DNA of 64,000 bases from Paenibacillus sp. (GTDB taxonomy: Bacteria > Bacillota > Bacilli > Paenibacillales > YIM-B00363): positions 175,103 through 239,102 of the forward strand of contig NZ_DASQNA010000022.1 of assembly GCF_035645195.1 (NCBI RefSeq), given 5' to 3'. Of this stretch, positions 28,067-37,198 are shown piece by piece (position 1 is the first letter of the stretch; every line of letters starts with the position of its first letter). Both the position numbers and the translations under genes were made by a program. The notes below the pieces were generated by a model. It made no database searches. It was not told the DNA's origin and saw only the letters and a program-made list of their open reading frames with translations.

Positions 28067-28480
28067 TTGGATCAAAAACAGAGATATGTTTTCGTGTACG
28101 GCACGCTGCTGCGGGGGGAAGCGAACCACGCTCGGCTGAAGCACGCAGAGCTGGCGGGGGAGCAAGCGAGCCTCTTGGGAGCGTCGCTAGTCGATACCGG
28201 CCGGGGATATCCGGCGATGCTGCTCGGCGGCGCCGGCGCCGTCGCGGGGGAAGTGTACGAGATCGACGAACGGACGCTGCGCTCGTTGGACGAGTTGGAA
28301 GATTACTATGGCGAGGGCGATCGGCGCAACGAATACGAGCGGATCGAAGTCGAAGTCGACGTCGAGGCGGGGGAGCGCCGCATTCGCGCATGGACATACG
28401 TGTACCGAAGCGCTCCGGCGAACGCGGTTCCGATCCCGGCGGGCGATTGGCGGGCGTATCGCCGCAGCCTGGCGGGATAA
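28067..28480 (+). CDS. Gamma-glutamylcyclotransferase-like (AIG2/GGCT fold) protein
   Basis: The 137-residue protein of the GGCT/AIG2 fold has the N-terminal substrate loop VYGTLLRGEANH (about residues 7-18). The segment GEVYEIDERTLRSLDELEDYY includes the Glu that usually serves as catalytic base. Proteins of this fold act on gamma-glutamyl amines or remain uncharacterised, like YtfP. The TTG start is supported by GGGGAGAGG 6 bp upstream; no ATG gives a full N-terminal strand. The preceding gap contains TGTCA-N7-TGACA (27962-27978), a possible operator, but no convincing promoter. Confidence 0.85.
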   Translation: MDQKQRYVFVYGTLLRGEANHARLKHAELAGEQASLLGASLVDTGRGYPAMLLGGAGAVAGEVYEIDERTLRSLDELEDYYGEGDRRNEYERIEVEVDVEAGERRIRAWTYVYRSAPANAVPIPAGDWRAYRRSLAG

Positions 28481-28481
28481 C

Positions 28482-28512
28482 GAAACATCCGCCCGGGAAT
28501 TCCGGACGGATG
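28482..28512 (-). terminator. Hairpin between convergent genes, likely terminator for sulP-like gene
   Basis: CATCCG (28486-28491) pairs with CGGATG (28507-28512), with an additional inner CGG/CCG stem. Read on the reverse strand it is followed by TTTCGTT. It serves the reverse gene ending at 28535 and possibly the forward gene ending at 28480. Confidence 0.5.
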
Positions 28513-28534
28513 CGATACGTTCGTTATGATATTG

Positions 28535-29992
28535 TCAGTGGCCCGACGATGCGGCTAACCCGACTTTGTCGACGAGCGAACGGCTTTCCTCGTTCAGTCC
28601 CTCGATGCGGACGGTTTTGCCGGCTTGCTGGTATTTCGCGACGACTTTCGCGATCGCCGTCACGGCGGATTGATCCCAGACGTGCATCTGATGGAAATCG
28701 AGGATGATTTGCTGCGGATCGTCCTTCGCGTCGAACGCGTCGACGAACGCGGTCGTCGTGCCGAAGAACAGCTGCCCCTGCAGCTTGTAACGCTTCGCCC
28801 CGTTCGGCGCTAGTTCGCTGCGGACCGCGATGTGCGAAGCGATCCGCCAGCCGAAGATGAGGGCGCTCAGGACGACGCCGACGCCGACGCCGAGCGCCAG
28901 GTTATGCGTGTACACGGTGACCGCGACGGTAGCGAGCATGACGACCGTGTCCGGCACGGGCACCTTGTTCATGCGGAACACCGACTTCCAGTCGAACGTG
29001 CTGATCGACACCATGATCATGACGCCGACGAGCGCCGCCATCGGAATGCGCGCGACGACGTCGTCGAGGACGAGAATGAGGAAGAGCAGAACGACGCCCG
29101 CGACGAGCGTCGACAAGCGTCCGCGGCCGCCGGATTTGACGTTGATGACGGATTGCCCGATCATCGCGCAGCCCGCCATGCCGCCGAAGAAGCCGGTGAT
29201 CGTGTTGGCGATGCCTTGGCCGCGAATTTCGCGGTTTTTGTCGCTGCGCGTTTCGGTCGCTTCGTCGACGATGGTGGCCGTCATCAGCGATTCCAGAATG
29301 CCGACGAGCGCGAGCGGCAGCGCATACGGCAAGATAATCCAAAGCGTTTCGAGCGTGAGCGGAACCATCGGGACGTGGAACAGCGGGAACGCGGAAGGCA
29401 GGGCGCCCATGTCGCCGACCGTATTTACATCAAAGCCTGCCGATATGGTTATAATAGTAATCACGATGATAGCAGCGAGAGCGGACGGAACGGCTTTCGT
29501 CAGCCGCGGCAAACCATAGATGATCGCGAGCGTAGCGGCGACGAGCGCATACATAATCCAAGATTGGCCTTGAAAGTGAACGAGCTGCGCCATGAAAATC
29601 AAAATCGCGAGCGCGTTGACGAAGCCGATGACGACGGATTGCGGTATAAATGTTAAAAACTTGCCGAGCTTCAGGATGCCGAGGACGATTTGGATCAGTC
29701 CCGTCAGCACGGTGGCCGCCAGCAAGTACTCGAGACCGTGCTCCTTGACGAGCGTCACCATGAGCAGCGCCATGGCGCCCGTGGCCGCCGAGATCATGCC
29801 GGGACGTCCGCCCGCGAAAGCGATAATGACAGCGATGCTGAAGGAAGCGTATAGGCCCACCTTCGGATCGACGCCGGCGATGATCGAGAACGCGATCGCC
29901 TCCGGAATGAGCGCGAGCGCGACGGTAATGCCGGCCAGCACGTCCATCCGGATGTTCGAAAACCATGTTTCTTTCAGTTGCAATAAATTCAA
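28535..29992 (-). CDS. SulP-family inorganic anion transporter
   Basis: The 485-residue SulP/SLC26-type carrier has about 10-12 transmembrane segments beginning [26 protein letters not shown]. The conserved stretches [15 protein letters not shown] and [30 protein letters not shown] are present. A C-terminal cytoplasmic STAS domain spans about 385-470 ([20 protein letters not shown]). Family members move sulfate, bicarbonate or other anions by symport or exchange. Substrate is not readable from the sequence, and no sulfate-assimilation or carbonic-anhydrase gene is adjacent. A promoter is seen upstream at 30078-30106. Confidence 0.93.
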   Translation of the reverse strand: MNLLQLKETWFSNIRMDVLAGITVALALIPEAIAFSIIAGVDPKVGLYASFSIAVIIAFAGGRPGMISAATGAMALLMVTLVKEHGLEYLLAATVLTGLIQIVLGILKLGKFLTFIPQSVVIGFVNALAILIFMAQLVHFQGQSWIMYALVAATLAIIYGLPRLTKAVPSALAAIIVITIITISAGFDVNTVGDMGALPSAFPLFHVPMVPLTLETLWIILPYALPLALVGILESLMTATIVDEATETRSDKNREIRGQGIANTITGFFGGMAGCAMIGQSVINVKSGGRGRLSTLVAGVVLLFLILVLDDVVARIPMAALVGVMIMVSISTFDWKSVFRMNKVPVPDTVVMLATVAVTVYTHNLALGVGVGVVLSALIFGWRIASHIAVRSELAPNGAKRYKLQGQLFFGTTTAFVDAFDAKDDPQQIILDFHQMHVWDQSAVTAIAKVVAKYQQAGKTVRIEGLNEESRSLVDKVGLAASSGH

Positions 29993-30077
29993 CAGTAGGG
30001 TCCTCTCTTTCTCAATGATTTAATGAAAATTGGCCTCCCACTCTCAGGTCGGCCGGGTCCGGTTCGTTCCATGGCTC

Positions 30078-30106
30078 ATTATACATACAAAGACTTCGAA
30101 TGACTA
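30078..30106 (-). promoter_or_regulatory. Predicted promoter of the SulP-family gene
   Basis: On the reverse strand, TAGTCA (30106-30101) and TATAAT (30083-30078) are spaced by 17 bp, about 86 bp before the start codon. Confidence 0.5.
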
Positions 30107-30248
30107 TACGTTATTAAGTAAAAGGAAGAAATTTAGAGCTTTCGCTACAAAAGCTTGGCGGAAAGAAGTATAATGGAAACGTTTGTACTCTCTTGCGGCT
30201 TATTGAAGCGTTAAGCTCATAAAAATATACCTATAAAGGAAGCAAAGC

Positions 30249-32003
30249 ATGAATCAAATCGCAGAATCAAAATCGGAATCGCCGAAGTCGAAGAAAAAGC
30301 GGGCGCCTTACGTCAAAATATTCGCGCTCGGAGGTCTCGACGAAATCGGCAAAAACATGTACGCAGTGCAGTACGGCCGCGAAATTATCGTTGTCGACGC
30401 CGGGGTAAAGTTCCCAGGTCCGGATATGCCGGGGGTCGATTACATCATCCCGAACATCCGGTATTTGCTGGAAAATAAGGATATGGTCAAAGCCATCATC
30501 CTGACGCACGGCCACGAGGACCACATCGGCGGTTTGCCTTTCGTGCTCCAGCAGCTGAAGGTGCCGATTTACGGCGCTTCGCTGACGATCGGCTTCGTCC
30601 GCGCCAAGCTCGAAGAGCATCATTTGGCGAAATCGACGGAGCTCCATTTGGTGGACGAACATTCCGTTCTGAAGTTTGGCTCCATGTCCGTCGAATTTTT
30701 CCGTACGCACCACAGCATCCCGGACTCATTAGGCATCGTTATCCAGACGCCGCAAGGCAACATCGTGCACACGGGCGACTTCAAATTCGACATGACGCCT
30801 GCGGATAAGCCGACCGATTGGGGACGGCTCGCCGAAATCGGGCGCAAGGGCGTTCTGGCGCTGCTCGCGGACAGCACGAATAGCGAGAAGCCGGGCTTCA
30901 CGCCGTCCGAGAAGACGGTCGGGAACGCCATCAAGGAGACGTTCTTCGGCTGCCGCGGCCGCATCCTGTTCGCGACGTTCGCGTCGAACGTGCATCGCCT
31001 GCAGCAGGTCGTCGAGGCGGCGGAGGCGACCGGACGGCGCGTCGCGATCATCGGCCGCAGCATGGAGCGCGCGTTCCGGATCGGGCAGGAGCTCGGGTAC
31101 ATCCGGCTCGCGAAGGATACCTTGATCGACGTCAATCAGATCGACCGGCATCCGGACCACAGCATTTGCATCATCTGTACCGGAAGCCAGGGCGAGCCGA
31201 ACGCGGCGCTGACGCGCATCGCCAACGGCTCGCACCAGAAGGTCGCCATCTACCCGGACGACACGATCATTTTCTCCGCGTCGCCGATTCCGGGCAACAC
31301 GCAGAACGTCAACCGCAGCATCGACAGGCTGCTCCGAGCCGGCGCGGAGGTCATCTCCGGCTCCATCATGGACATCCATGCGTCCGGCCACGGCTGCCAG
31401 GAAGATTTGAAGCTGATGCATTCGTTCCTTCGTCCGACGTATTTCATGCCGATCCACGGGGAGCACCGGATGCTCGTCCAGCACGCGATGCTGGCGGAGA
31501 GCCTCGGCATGAAGCGCGAGAACATTTTCGTACTCGACAACGGCCAGACGCTGAACGTGTCCCGCCGGATGGCGCGCATCGGCAAGCCGGTTCACGCCGG
31601 CGCGGTGCTCGTCAAGGGCGGCACGATCAGCGAGTGGGAGAGCTCCGTGACGGAGGAGCGCCGGCAGCTCGCGGACAGCGGCGTCATCATCGTCAACGTC
31701 GTCGTGGACGCGTCGCAGAACAAAATGCTCGCGGGCCCGGACCTCGTTACGCGCGGCTTCATCTACGTGCGGGAGGCCGGCGACATTCTCGCGCAGGCGA
31801 CGCGCGTGCTGAAGCGCTCGATCGCGAAGCTCCAGAAGAAAGAAAAATTCCACCGCCGCGGGTGGGAGGAGTCGATCTCGAAGACGCTCTCCTCTTACTT
31901 CGAAACGACGATGGGACGTTCGCCGCTCGTTCTTCCGGTGCTGATGGACGTCAGCGGGAAGCGGGAGACGGCCGCTAAGGCCGTCGTATCCGAAGCGAAT
32001 TAA
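30249..32003 (+). CDS. Ribonuclease J
   Basis: The 584-residue metallo-beta-lactamase/beta-CASP ribonuclease has the complete zinc motif HGHEDHIGG (His87, His89, Asp91, His92). It also has HTGDFKFD, the beta-CASP segments LADSTNSEKPGFTPSE and FATFASNVHRLQQV, and HASGHGCQEDLKLM. RNase J combines 5'-3' exonuclease and endonuclease activity in mRNA turnover and rRNA maturation. All catalytic residues are intact, unlike the degenerate RNase J2 type. A basic N-terminal extension of about 20 residues (KSESPKSKKKRAP) precedes the domain. Genomes of this group can hold more than one copy, so I do not choose between rnjA and rnjB. A TATAAT box is at 30169-30174; AAAGGAAG is the ribosome site. Confidence 0.95.
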   Translation: MNQIAESKSESPKSKKKRAPYVKIFALGGLDEIGKNMYAVQYGREIIVVDAGVKFPGPDMPGVDYIIPNIRYLLENKDMVKAIILTHGHEDHIGGLPFVLQQLKVPIYGASLTIGFVRAKLEEHHLAKSTELHLVDEHSVLKFGSMSVEFFRTHHSIPDSLGIVIQTPQGNIVHTGDFKFDMTPADKPTDWGRLAEIGRKGVLALLADSTNSEKPGFTPSEKTVGNAIKETFFGCRGRILFATFASNVHRLQQVVEAAEATGRRVAIIGRSMERAFRIGQELGYIRLAKDTLIDVNQIDRHPDHSICIICTGSQGEPNAALTRIANGSHQKVAIYPDDTIIFSASPIPGNTQNVNRSIDRLLRAGAEVISGSIMDIHASGHGCQEDLKLMHSFLRPTYFMPIHGEHRMLVQHAMLAESLGMKRENIFVLDNGQTLNVSRRMARIGKPVHAGAVLVKGGTISEWESSVTEERRQLADSGVIIVNVVVDASQNKMLAGPDLVTRGFIYVREAGDILAQATRVLKRSIAKLQKKEKFHRRGWEESISKTLSSYFETTMGRSPLVLPVLMDVSGKRETAAKAVVSEAN

Positions 32004-32011
32004 TAAAACTA

Positions 32012-32060
32012 GGGCTTGCCATGCAGCCGGAACGCCGCTGCAGGGCAAGCCTTCTTTTTT
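32012..32060 (+). terminator. Strong Rho-independent terminator after RNase J
   Basis: The GGGCTTGCC arm near 32012-32020 pairs with GGCAAGCC (32043-32051). An inner TGCAGC/GCTGCA stem extends the helix. TTCTTTTTT follows. Confidence 0.9.
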
Positions 32061-32103
32061 ACCCGATCTGAGTTTTCTTAAGACAATGCTAACTTTTGTT
32101 TAT

Positions 32104-32117
32104 TTAAAGCGGTTACA
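32104..32117 (+). promoter_or_regulatory. cre-like catabolite control site
   Basis: TTAAAGCGGTTACA matches the CcpA operator consensus TGWAANCGNTNWCA at 13 of 14 positions; the only mismatch is base 2. It lies 58 bp before the sugar-binding-protein start, a sensible place for repression by CcpA. Confidence 0.65.
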
Positions 32118-32174
32118 CAATTTCGTACGATGAATACAGAAGCAAACATCACATAGAAACCAGGGGTGAACCAA

Positions 32175-33521
32175 TTGAAAAGGAAAAATTGGTTTGTAAC
32201 GTTGTCGTGCGCGATGCTGCTGCTCGCCGCATGCTCTTCGAACGGCGGCAGCGCGCCGGGGGCGCAGAGCGGAACGGGCGGCGGCGAACAGCCGGCAGGA
32301 GAGACGAAGACGGCGCCGGCGGAAGAAAAGATCGAGCTGCGGATGTCGTGGTGGGGCTCGCAGGAGCGGCATGACAAGACGCTTCAGGCGATCGAGCTGT
32401 TCGAGGCGAAATACCCGCACATTACGATCGTCGGCGAATATTCCGGCTTCGACGGCTATTTCGACAAGCTGAACACGCAGCTGGCCGCAGGCAACGCGCC
32501 GGACATTATCCAGCTCGGCGGCAACATCAAAGAGTATTACGAGCGCGGAGCGTTGGCGCCGCTCGACGAATATCTGGGCGACGTACTCTCCGTAGCCGAT
32601 CTGTCCGAGTCGATGATCAAAGAAGCCACATTCGACGGTAAGTATTACGGCGTCACGGTCGGCGTCAGCGGAACGGGCATTTTGGTGAACAAGCGGCTGT
32701 TCCAGGAAGCGAACGTGCCGCTGCCTCCGAAAGAGTGGACGAGAGAGGAATACAACCAACTGATTCTTACGCTTTCCGAGAACCTCGGGGAAGGCATCTA
32801 CGGCTCCTACGACTTATCGGGCAACAAGCCGGCGTTCACGGACTTCCTGGCGAGCGAAGGCAAGCAGGTGTACAAGGACGGCAAGCTCGATTTTACGAAG
32901 GAAGATATGATCCGCTGGTTCACGATGTGGGATGAGCTGCGCAAAGCGAATGCCATCGTGCCGCCGGAGATGCAAGTGGCGAACAACCCGGACGCAGCGG
33001 ACAAATCGCTCGTCGTCAAAGGGCAGGTCGCGATGCAGTACACGTCGGCGTCGCAAATTTTCGGCTTCCAGCAGCTGACGCAGGACGAGCTGGGCCTCCT
33101 CACGAGCCCGAACGGTCCGATGGGCACCGGCATGTATCCGCCGCCGTCCGGCCAGTTCATGACGGTGTACGGGAAATCGGAGCATCCGAAGGAAGCGGCG
33201 ATGTTTATCGATTTCATGGTGAACAACGAGGAAGCCGCTACGGTGCTTGGCAATACGCGAGGCGTGCCGCCGTCCGAGAAGGTGCGGGAGCTGCTGTCGC
33301 AAACGTCTTCCCCGGTGGATAAGGTGCTTTACGACTATATCAGCTTGTCCAACGAAGTGGCGAGCAACTTCGAGTACGAAATTTTCCCGCTCGACAACGA
33401 ATTCGTCAACCTGCTTCGGCTGACGAGCGAGCAAATCGCGTTCGGCCAAATGTCGGTCGAGAAAGCGGTCGATCAGTTCATGGTCGAAGCGGAAAAGCTG
33501 CTCGCGAAAGCGAAGCAATAA
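32175..33521 (+). CDS. ABC transporter sugar-binding lipoprotein (CUT1 type)
   Basis: The 448-residue SBP family 1 protein has a lipoprotein signal peptide with Cys20 (LAAC|SSN), a Gly/Ser/Glu-rich linker, and the binding fold from about residue 53 (IELRMSWWGSQERHDKT). The TTG at 32175 is preferred to the GTG at 32166 because AGGGG then lies 8 bp upstream instead of touching the start. Two permeases follow, then a YesM/YesN pair and two glycoside hydrolases, which together mark a glycan-uptake unit. The ligand is unknown; the GH43 suggests an arabino- or xylo-oligosaccharide. Confidence 0.93.
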   Translation: MKRKNWFVTLSCAMLLLAACSSNGGSAPGAQSGTGGGEQPAGETKTAPAEEKIELRMSWWGSQERHDKTLQAIELFEAKYPHITIVGEYSGFDGYFDKLNTQLAAGNAPDIIQLGGNIKEYYERGALAPLDEYLGDVLSVADLSESMIKEATFDGKYYGVTVGVSGTGILVNKRLFQEANVPLPPKEWTREEYNQLILTLSENLGEGIYGSYDLSGNKPAFTDFLASEGKQVYKDGKLDFTKEDMIRWFTMWDELRKANAIVPPEMQVANNPDAADKSLVVKGQVAMQYTSASQIFGFQQLTQDELGLLTSPNGPMGTGMYPPPSGQFMTVYGKSEHPKEAAMFIDFMVNNEEAATVLGNTRGVPPSEKVRELLSQTSSPVDKVLYDYISLSNEVASNFEYEIFPLDNEFVNLLRLTSEQIAFGQMSVEKAVDQFMVEAEKLLAKAKQ

Positions 33522-33544
33522 ACCCAATACAATCGTAGACAGAG

Positions 33545-33575
33545 CGGGGGAGGGGCGGGAATCGCTCCTCCCCCG
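33545..33575 (+). other. GC-rich hairpin between binding-protein and permease genes
   Basis: The perfect 9-bp stem CGGGGGAGG (33545-33553) / CCTCCCCCG (33567-33575) has no T-run. It is likely a 3' mRNA stabiliser or weak attenuator that raises binding protein over permease. It parallels the hairpin at 2476-2520. Confidence 0.65.
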
Positions 33576-33600
33576 TATAACGGAAAGGGCGGTGGAACAC

Positions 33601-34497
33601 ATGAACATGACGAAATGGAAAACCGGCGCGGTCGGATACGCGTTTTTGCTGCCGTGGTTGGTCGGGTTGTTCGCGTTTTATTTGGGACCGATCATCGCAT
33701 CTTTTTACTTGTCTTTTACCCAGTACGACATGTTCAATGCCCCGAAATGGATCGGGGTGCAAAATTACGCGCAAATTTTTACCGACGATTACCGGATGCG
33801 CGATTCGGTGAAGGCGACCTTCGCGTACGTGCTGCTGTCGGTGCCGCTGCGCCTCGCCTTCGCGCTGTTCATCGCGATCCTGCTGAACCAAAACCTGCGG
33901 CACTTGAATTTCTACCGCACCGTGTATTACATCCCGTCGCTGCTCGGGGGCAGCGTCGCGATCTCGATCCTGTGGAAGCAGGTGTTCGACGGAGACGGCT
34001 TGTTCAACCGGGGTCTGGCGATGCTAGGCGTCCAAGGGCCTTCCTGGATTTCCGATCCGAACTATGCGATTTACTCGCTCGTCGGGCTGTCCGTCTGGCA
34101 GTTCGGGGCGGTCATGATCATTTTCCTCGCGGGGCTTAAGCAAATTCCCGGAGAGCTGTACGAAGCGGCCACGGTCGACGGCGCCGGCGCCATGAGGAAG
34201 TTTTGGCGCATTACGCTGCCGCTGCTCACGCCGGTCATTTTCTTCAACCTCGTCGTTACGGTCATTCAATCGTTCCAGACGTTCACGAAAGCGTTCATTA
34301 TCAGCGGAGGCACCGGCGGCCCGGTCAATTCGACGCTGCTGTACTCGCTGTACTTATATATTCGCGGGTTCTCGTATTTGGAGATGGGATACGCCTCGGC
34401 GCTGGCGTGGCTTTTGCTCGCGATCATCGCCGCGTTCACGGGGCTGCTGTTTTTATCTTCCCGCTATTGGGTGTACTACTCGGATGGGGGGCGATAA
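33601..34497 (+). CDS. Sugar ABC transporter permease (MalF/UgpA-like)
   Basis: The 298-residue protein has six transmembrane segments (first: VGYAFLLPWLVGLFAFYLGPIIASF). The EAA loop is present as YEAATVDGAGAMRKFWRITLPLLTP (about 185-209). It forms the importer channel with the next gene. ATG 33601 is chosen with GGTGG 6 bp upstream; a GTG at 33592 is also possible. The next ATG is 4 bp after the stop region, so the two permeases are translationally coupled. Confidence 0.92.
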   Translation: MNMTKWKTGAVGYAFLLPWLVGLFAFYLGPIIASFYLSFTQYDMFNAPKWIGVQNYAQIFTDDYRMRDSVKATFAYVLLSVPLRLAFALFIAILLNQNLRHLNFYRTVYYIPSLLGGSVAISILWKQVFDGDGLFNRGLAMLGVQGPSWISDPNYAIYSLVGLSVWQFGAVMIIFLAGLKQIPGELYEAATVDGAGAMRKFWRITLPLLTPVIFFNLVVTVIQSFQTFTKAFIISGGTGGPVNSTLLYSLYLYIRGFSYLEMGYASALAWLLLAIIAAFTGLLFLSSRYWVYYSDGGR

Positions 34498-34500
34498 GCG

Positions 34501-35346
34501 ATGAAAGGAATGACGATGACGAACATGCGCGCGCTGTCGCTTCACGCGTTCATCCTCGCGTTCGGCGCACTGATGCTGTATCCGGTGCTGTGGCTCTTCA
34601 GCAGCTCGTTCAAGCCGACCGACATCATCTTCACCGATCCGCGGCTGTGGCCCGCGAGCGTAACGCTGCAGCATTACGTCGAAGGATGGTTCGGGCTGCG
34701 CAACATTCAATTCGGCCGGTTTTTCTTGAATTCGCTGATCATCTGTTTGTTGGCGGTCGTCGGCAACATCATCAGCTCGTCCATGGCGGCGTTCGCGTTC
34801 GCGCGCATCTCGTTCCCGCTGCGAAATCTGTGGTTCGCGATCATGCTCGGCACGATCATGCTGCCGGGGCACGTAACGCTCATCCCGCAGTATATCATTT
34901 TCCACAAGCTCGGCTGGGTCGATACGTTCCTGCCGCTGACGGTGCCGAAATTCGTCGCGGAAGCGTTTTACGTATTCCTGATCGTGCAGTTTATCCGCGG
35001 CATTCCGAAGGAGCTCGACGAGAGCGCGAAGATCGACGGCTGCGGCACGTTGACATTGTATTTGCGCGTGATCATGCCGCTGGCCGCGCCGGCGCTCATT
35101 ACGACGGGCATTTTCACCTTCATGGGCACGTGGGACGACTTTTTCAGCCAGCTCATTTACTTGAGCGATATCAGCAAGTTTACGGTGCCGCTGGGTCTCA
35201 GGCTGTTCCTCGATTCGTCGGGCGATTCGAACTGGGGCGCGGTGTTCGCGATGTCGGTCTTGTCGATCGTGCCGAGTTTGCTCGTCTTTTTCGCCGGACA
35301 GCGGTATTTCGTGGAAGGCATAGCCACGACGGGATTGAAGGGGTAA
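34501..35346 (+). CDS. Sugar ABC transporter permease (MalG/UgpE-like)
   Basis: The 281-residue second permease has six helices and an EAA-type loop (ELDESAKIDGCGTLTLYLRVIMPLAAP region). It ends in the family tail RYFVEGIATTGLKG. In-frame ATGs at 34510, 34516 and 34525 are alternatives. No ATPase gene follows; the complex probably depends on a shared MsmX-like ATPase such as the 4324-5430 product. The kinase gene begins 29 bp downstream. Confidence 0.92.
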   Translation: MKGMTMTNMRALSLHAFILAFGALMLYPVLWLFSSSFKPTDIIFTDPRLWPASVTLQHYVEGWFGLRNIQFGRFFLNSLIICLLAVVGNIISSSMAAFAFARISFPLRNLWFAIMLGTIMLPGHVTLIPQYIIFHKLGWVDTFLPLTVPKFVAEAFYVFLIVQFIRGIPKELDESAKIDGCGTLTLYLRVIMPLAAPALITTGIFTFMGTWDDFFSQLIYLSDISKFTVPLGLRLFLDSSGDSNWGAVFAMSVLSIVPSLLVFFAGQRYFVEGIATTGLKG

Positions 35347-35374
35347 AGTAGAGGAAAACGGAAGAGGGCCGAAC

Positions 35375-37198
35375 ATGCGCTCCATACTCGCATATCCCAA
35401 AAAATTGTTCGCCATTATCGTGCTCTGCTTCTTCGGGTTGAACGCGCTGTTCCTGCTCGTTTCCGGGGCTGCGTTTTATGCGACGTACACCGAACTGGCG
35501 TATCGGGAAATCAAGGAAGCGAAGTCGGATCTGCTGCAGGCGTCGTCGCATCAGCTGTCGAATTACGTGAAGGGCATCCAGGACACGGCGGTTTTCATCG
35601 TCACGAACGACATGGTTCAGGATCACTTGTCGACGCGCCCCGAGAGCTTCTTCGAATTTCATACCCGGTCGAAAGAGATCTATGACTACTTGCTTCGCAT
35701 GCAGTCGGTGAAGGAAGGCATTCATTCTATCGAGCTGTATACGGATCAATACGCGGGCTATACGCCGGTGCAGGATAATTTCTTGTACTCGTACGAGGAG
35801 GCGCAGCGGCAAGGATGGCTGAGCGGACTGACCGAGGCGGACGGGTTTTGGAGCTCGGCGCGGGAGGGCGCCGCCGGGTCGGGACGGCCGCCGATGGTCA
35901 GCTACGTGCACCGGGTGATGGGCGACGGCGGTCAAACGCTCGGCGTCGTTAAAATCAACATCCCGGCGCGCGAGCTGTTCCGGGCGCTGTCCCTCGCGTA
36001 CCCCGCCGACGACAGCGACGATTACTACATTCTCATGGATACCCGCGGCAAATACATCGCTTCGACGCTGCCGGAAGGCGAAGCGGTGCGGTACGGGGCG
36101 GCGTCGGCCGTCGAACCGGAGCGGGTCGCGGGCGGGCTCGCGCGGTCGAACGAGGCGAACCCCGTCGACATCGCGGGCCGGACGTACAGCATCATTCATG
36201 CGGACGGCGGCACCGCCAATTGGAAGCTGACCCAGCTGCTCGCGCGCGACGTCTTCGTCGGCAGCCGCGAGCAGGTGCAGCGGCTGACGATCATGCTGCT
36301 GAGCGTATTGATCGTCGTTTCGATTCCGGTCGTCTTCTGGATTTCTCGGAAGCTGACGTCGCCGATCGGGGACATCGTCGAGGCGATGCGCACCGTGGAG
36401 AAAGGGGATTTCTCCGTTCGCATCCAAGGCTCCTCGATCTATGAATATCAATATTTGACCTCGCAATTTAATCGCATGGTGAGCCGCCTGAAGGAACTGA
36501 TGTGGCAGGTCAACAAAGAGCATACCGACCGCCGGGAGGCGGAGATGCGGCTGCTGCAGGCTCAGATCAAGCCGCATTTCCTGTACAACACGCTCGACAT
36601 GATTCACTGGCGCGCGTTGGATTATAACGCCCGGGACATCAGCCAGATGGTGCATCAGCTGTCGAAGCTGTTCCGGATCGGTCTCAGCAACGACAAATGG
36701 TACGTCGCGCTCAAAGACGAGTTCGTGCACGCGGACTGCTACATGACGATTCAAAAATATCGCCAGCAGTTCCCGATTCGCTATACGGAGAACGTGCAGA
36801 AGGAGCTGTACGGCTGTCTCATTCCGAAAATCGTGCTTCAGCCGTTCCTTGAGAACGCTGTCATCCACGGCTTCCGCGGCCGCAAGGAGGAAGCGGCGAT
36901 CGAGGTGACGGCGGAGCGCGCGGCGCAAGACAACGAAGAGGTGCTCGTCCTGCGCATTCGCGACAACGGCGTCGGGCTGCCGGAAGGGTTCGACGTGCGG
37001 ACCGCGAAGGGCATCGGCATCCGCAACGTGATCCAGCGCATTCGGCTGTACTGCGGGCCGCAGTACGGCGTCGCCGTCCGGCCCGCCCCGGGCGGGGGCG
37101 CCGAGGTTGAAATTCGGCTGCCGCTCGTCCGCGACGAAGAAGAAATCGAAAGGCTGAGAAGGAGCTTATGGCATGAAGACGATACTGCTGGCGGATGA
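35375..37198 (+). CDS. YesM-type sensor histidine kinase
   Basis: The 607-residue kinase has a first helix at about 10-33, an extracellular dCACHE-type sensor, a second helix near 307-328 (LTIMLLSVLIVVSIPVVFWI), and HAMP. The phospho-acceptor is His401 in QIKPHFLYNTL, and a GHKL ATPase domain has RIRDNGVGLPEGF. It is encoded between the sugar permeases and its partner regulator, whose gene overlaps the 3' end by 26 bp. It probably senses the sugar handled by the importer or the loaded binding protein. Confidence 0.95.
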   Translation: MRSILAYPKKLFAIIVLCFFGLNALFLLVSGAAFYATYTELAYREIKEAKSDLLQASSHQLSNYVKGIQDTAVFIVTNDMVQDHLSTRPESFFEFHTRSKEIYDYLLRMQSVKEGIHSIELYTDQYAGYTPVQDNFLYSYEEAQRQGWLSGLTEADGFWSSAREGAAGSGRPPMVSYVHRVMGDGGQTLGVVKINIPARELFRALSLAYPADDSDDYYILMDTRGKYIASTLPEGEAVRYGAASAVEPERVAGGLARSNEANPVDIAGRTYSIIHADGGTANWKLTQLLARDVFVGSREQVQRLTIMLLSVLIVVSIPVVFWISRKLTSPIGDIVEAMRTVEKGDFSVRIQGSSIYEYQYLTSQFNRMVSRLKELMWQVNKEHTDRREAEMRLLQAQIKPHFLYNTLDMIHWRALDYNARDISQMVHQLSKLFRIGLSNDKWYVALKDEFVHADCYMTIQKYRQQFPIRYTENVQKELYGCLIPKIVLQPFLENAVIHGFRGRKEEAAIEVTAERAAQDNEEVLVLRIRDNGVGLPEGFDVRTAKGIGIRNVIQRIRLYCGPQYGVAVRPAPGGGAEVEIRLPLVRDEEEIERLRRSLWHEDDTAGG

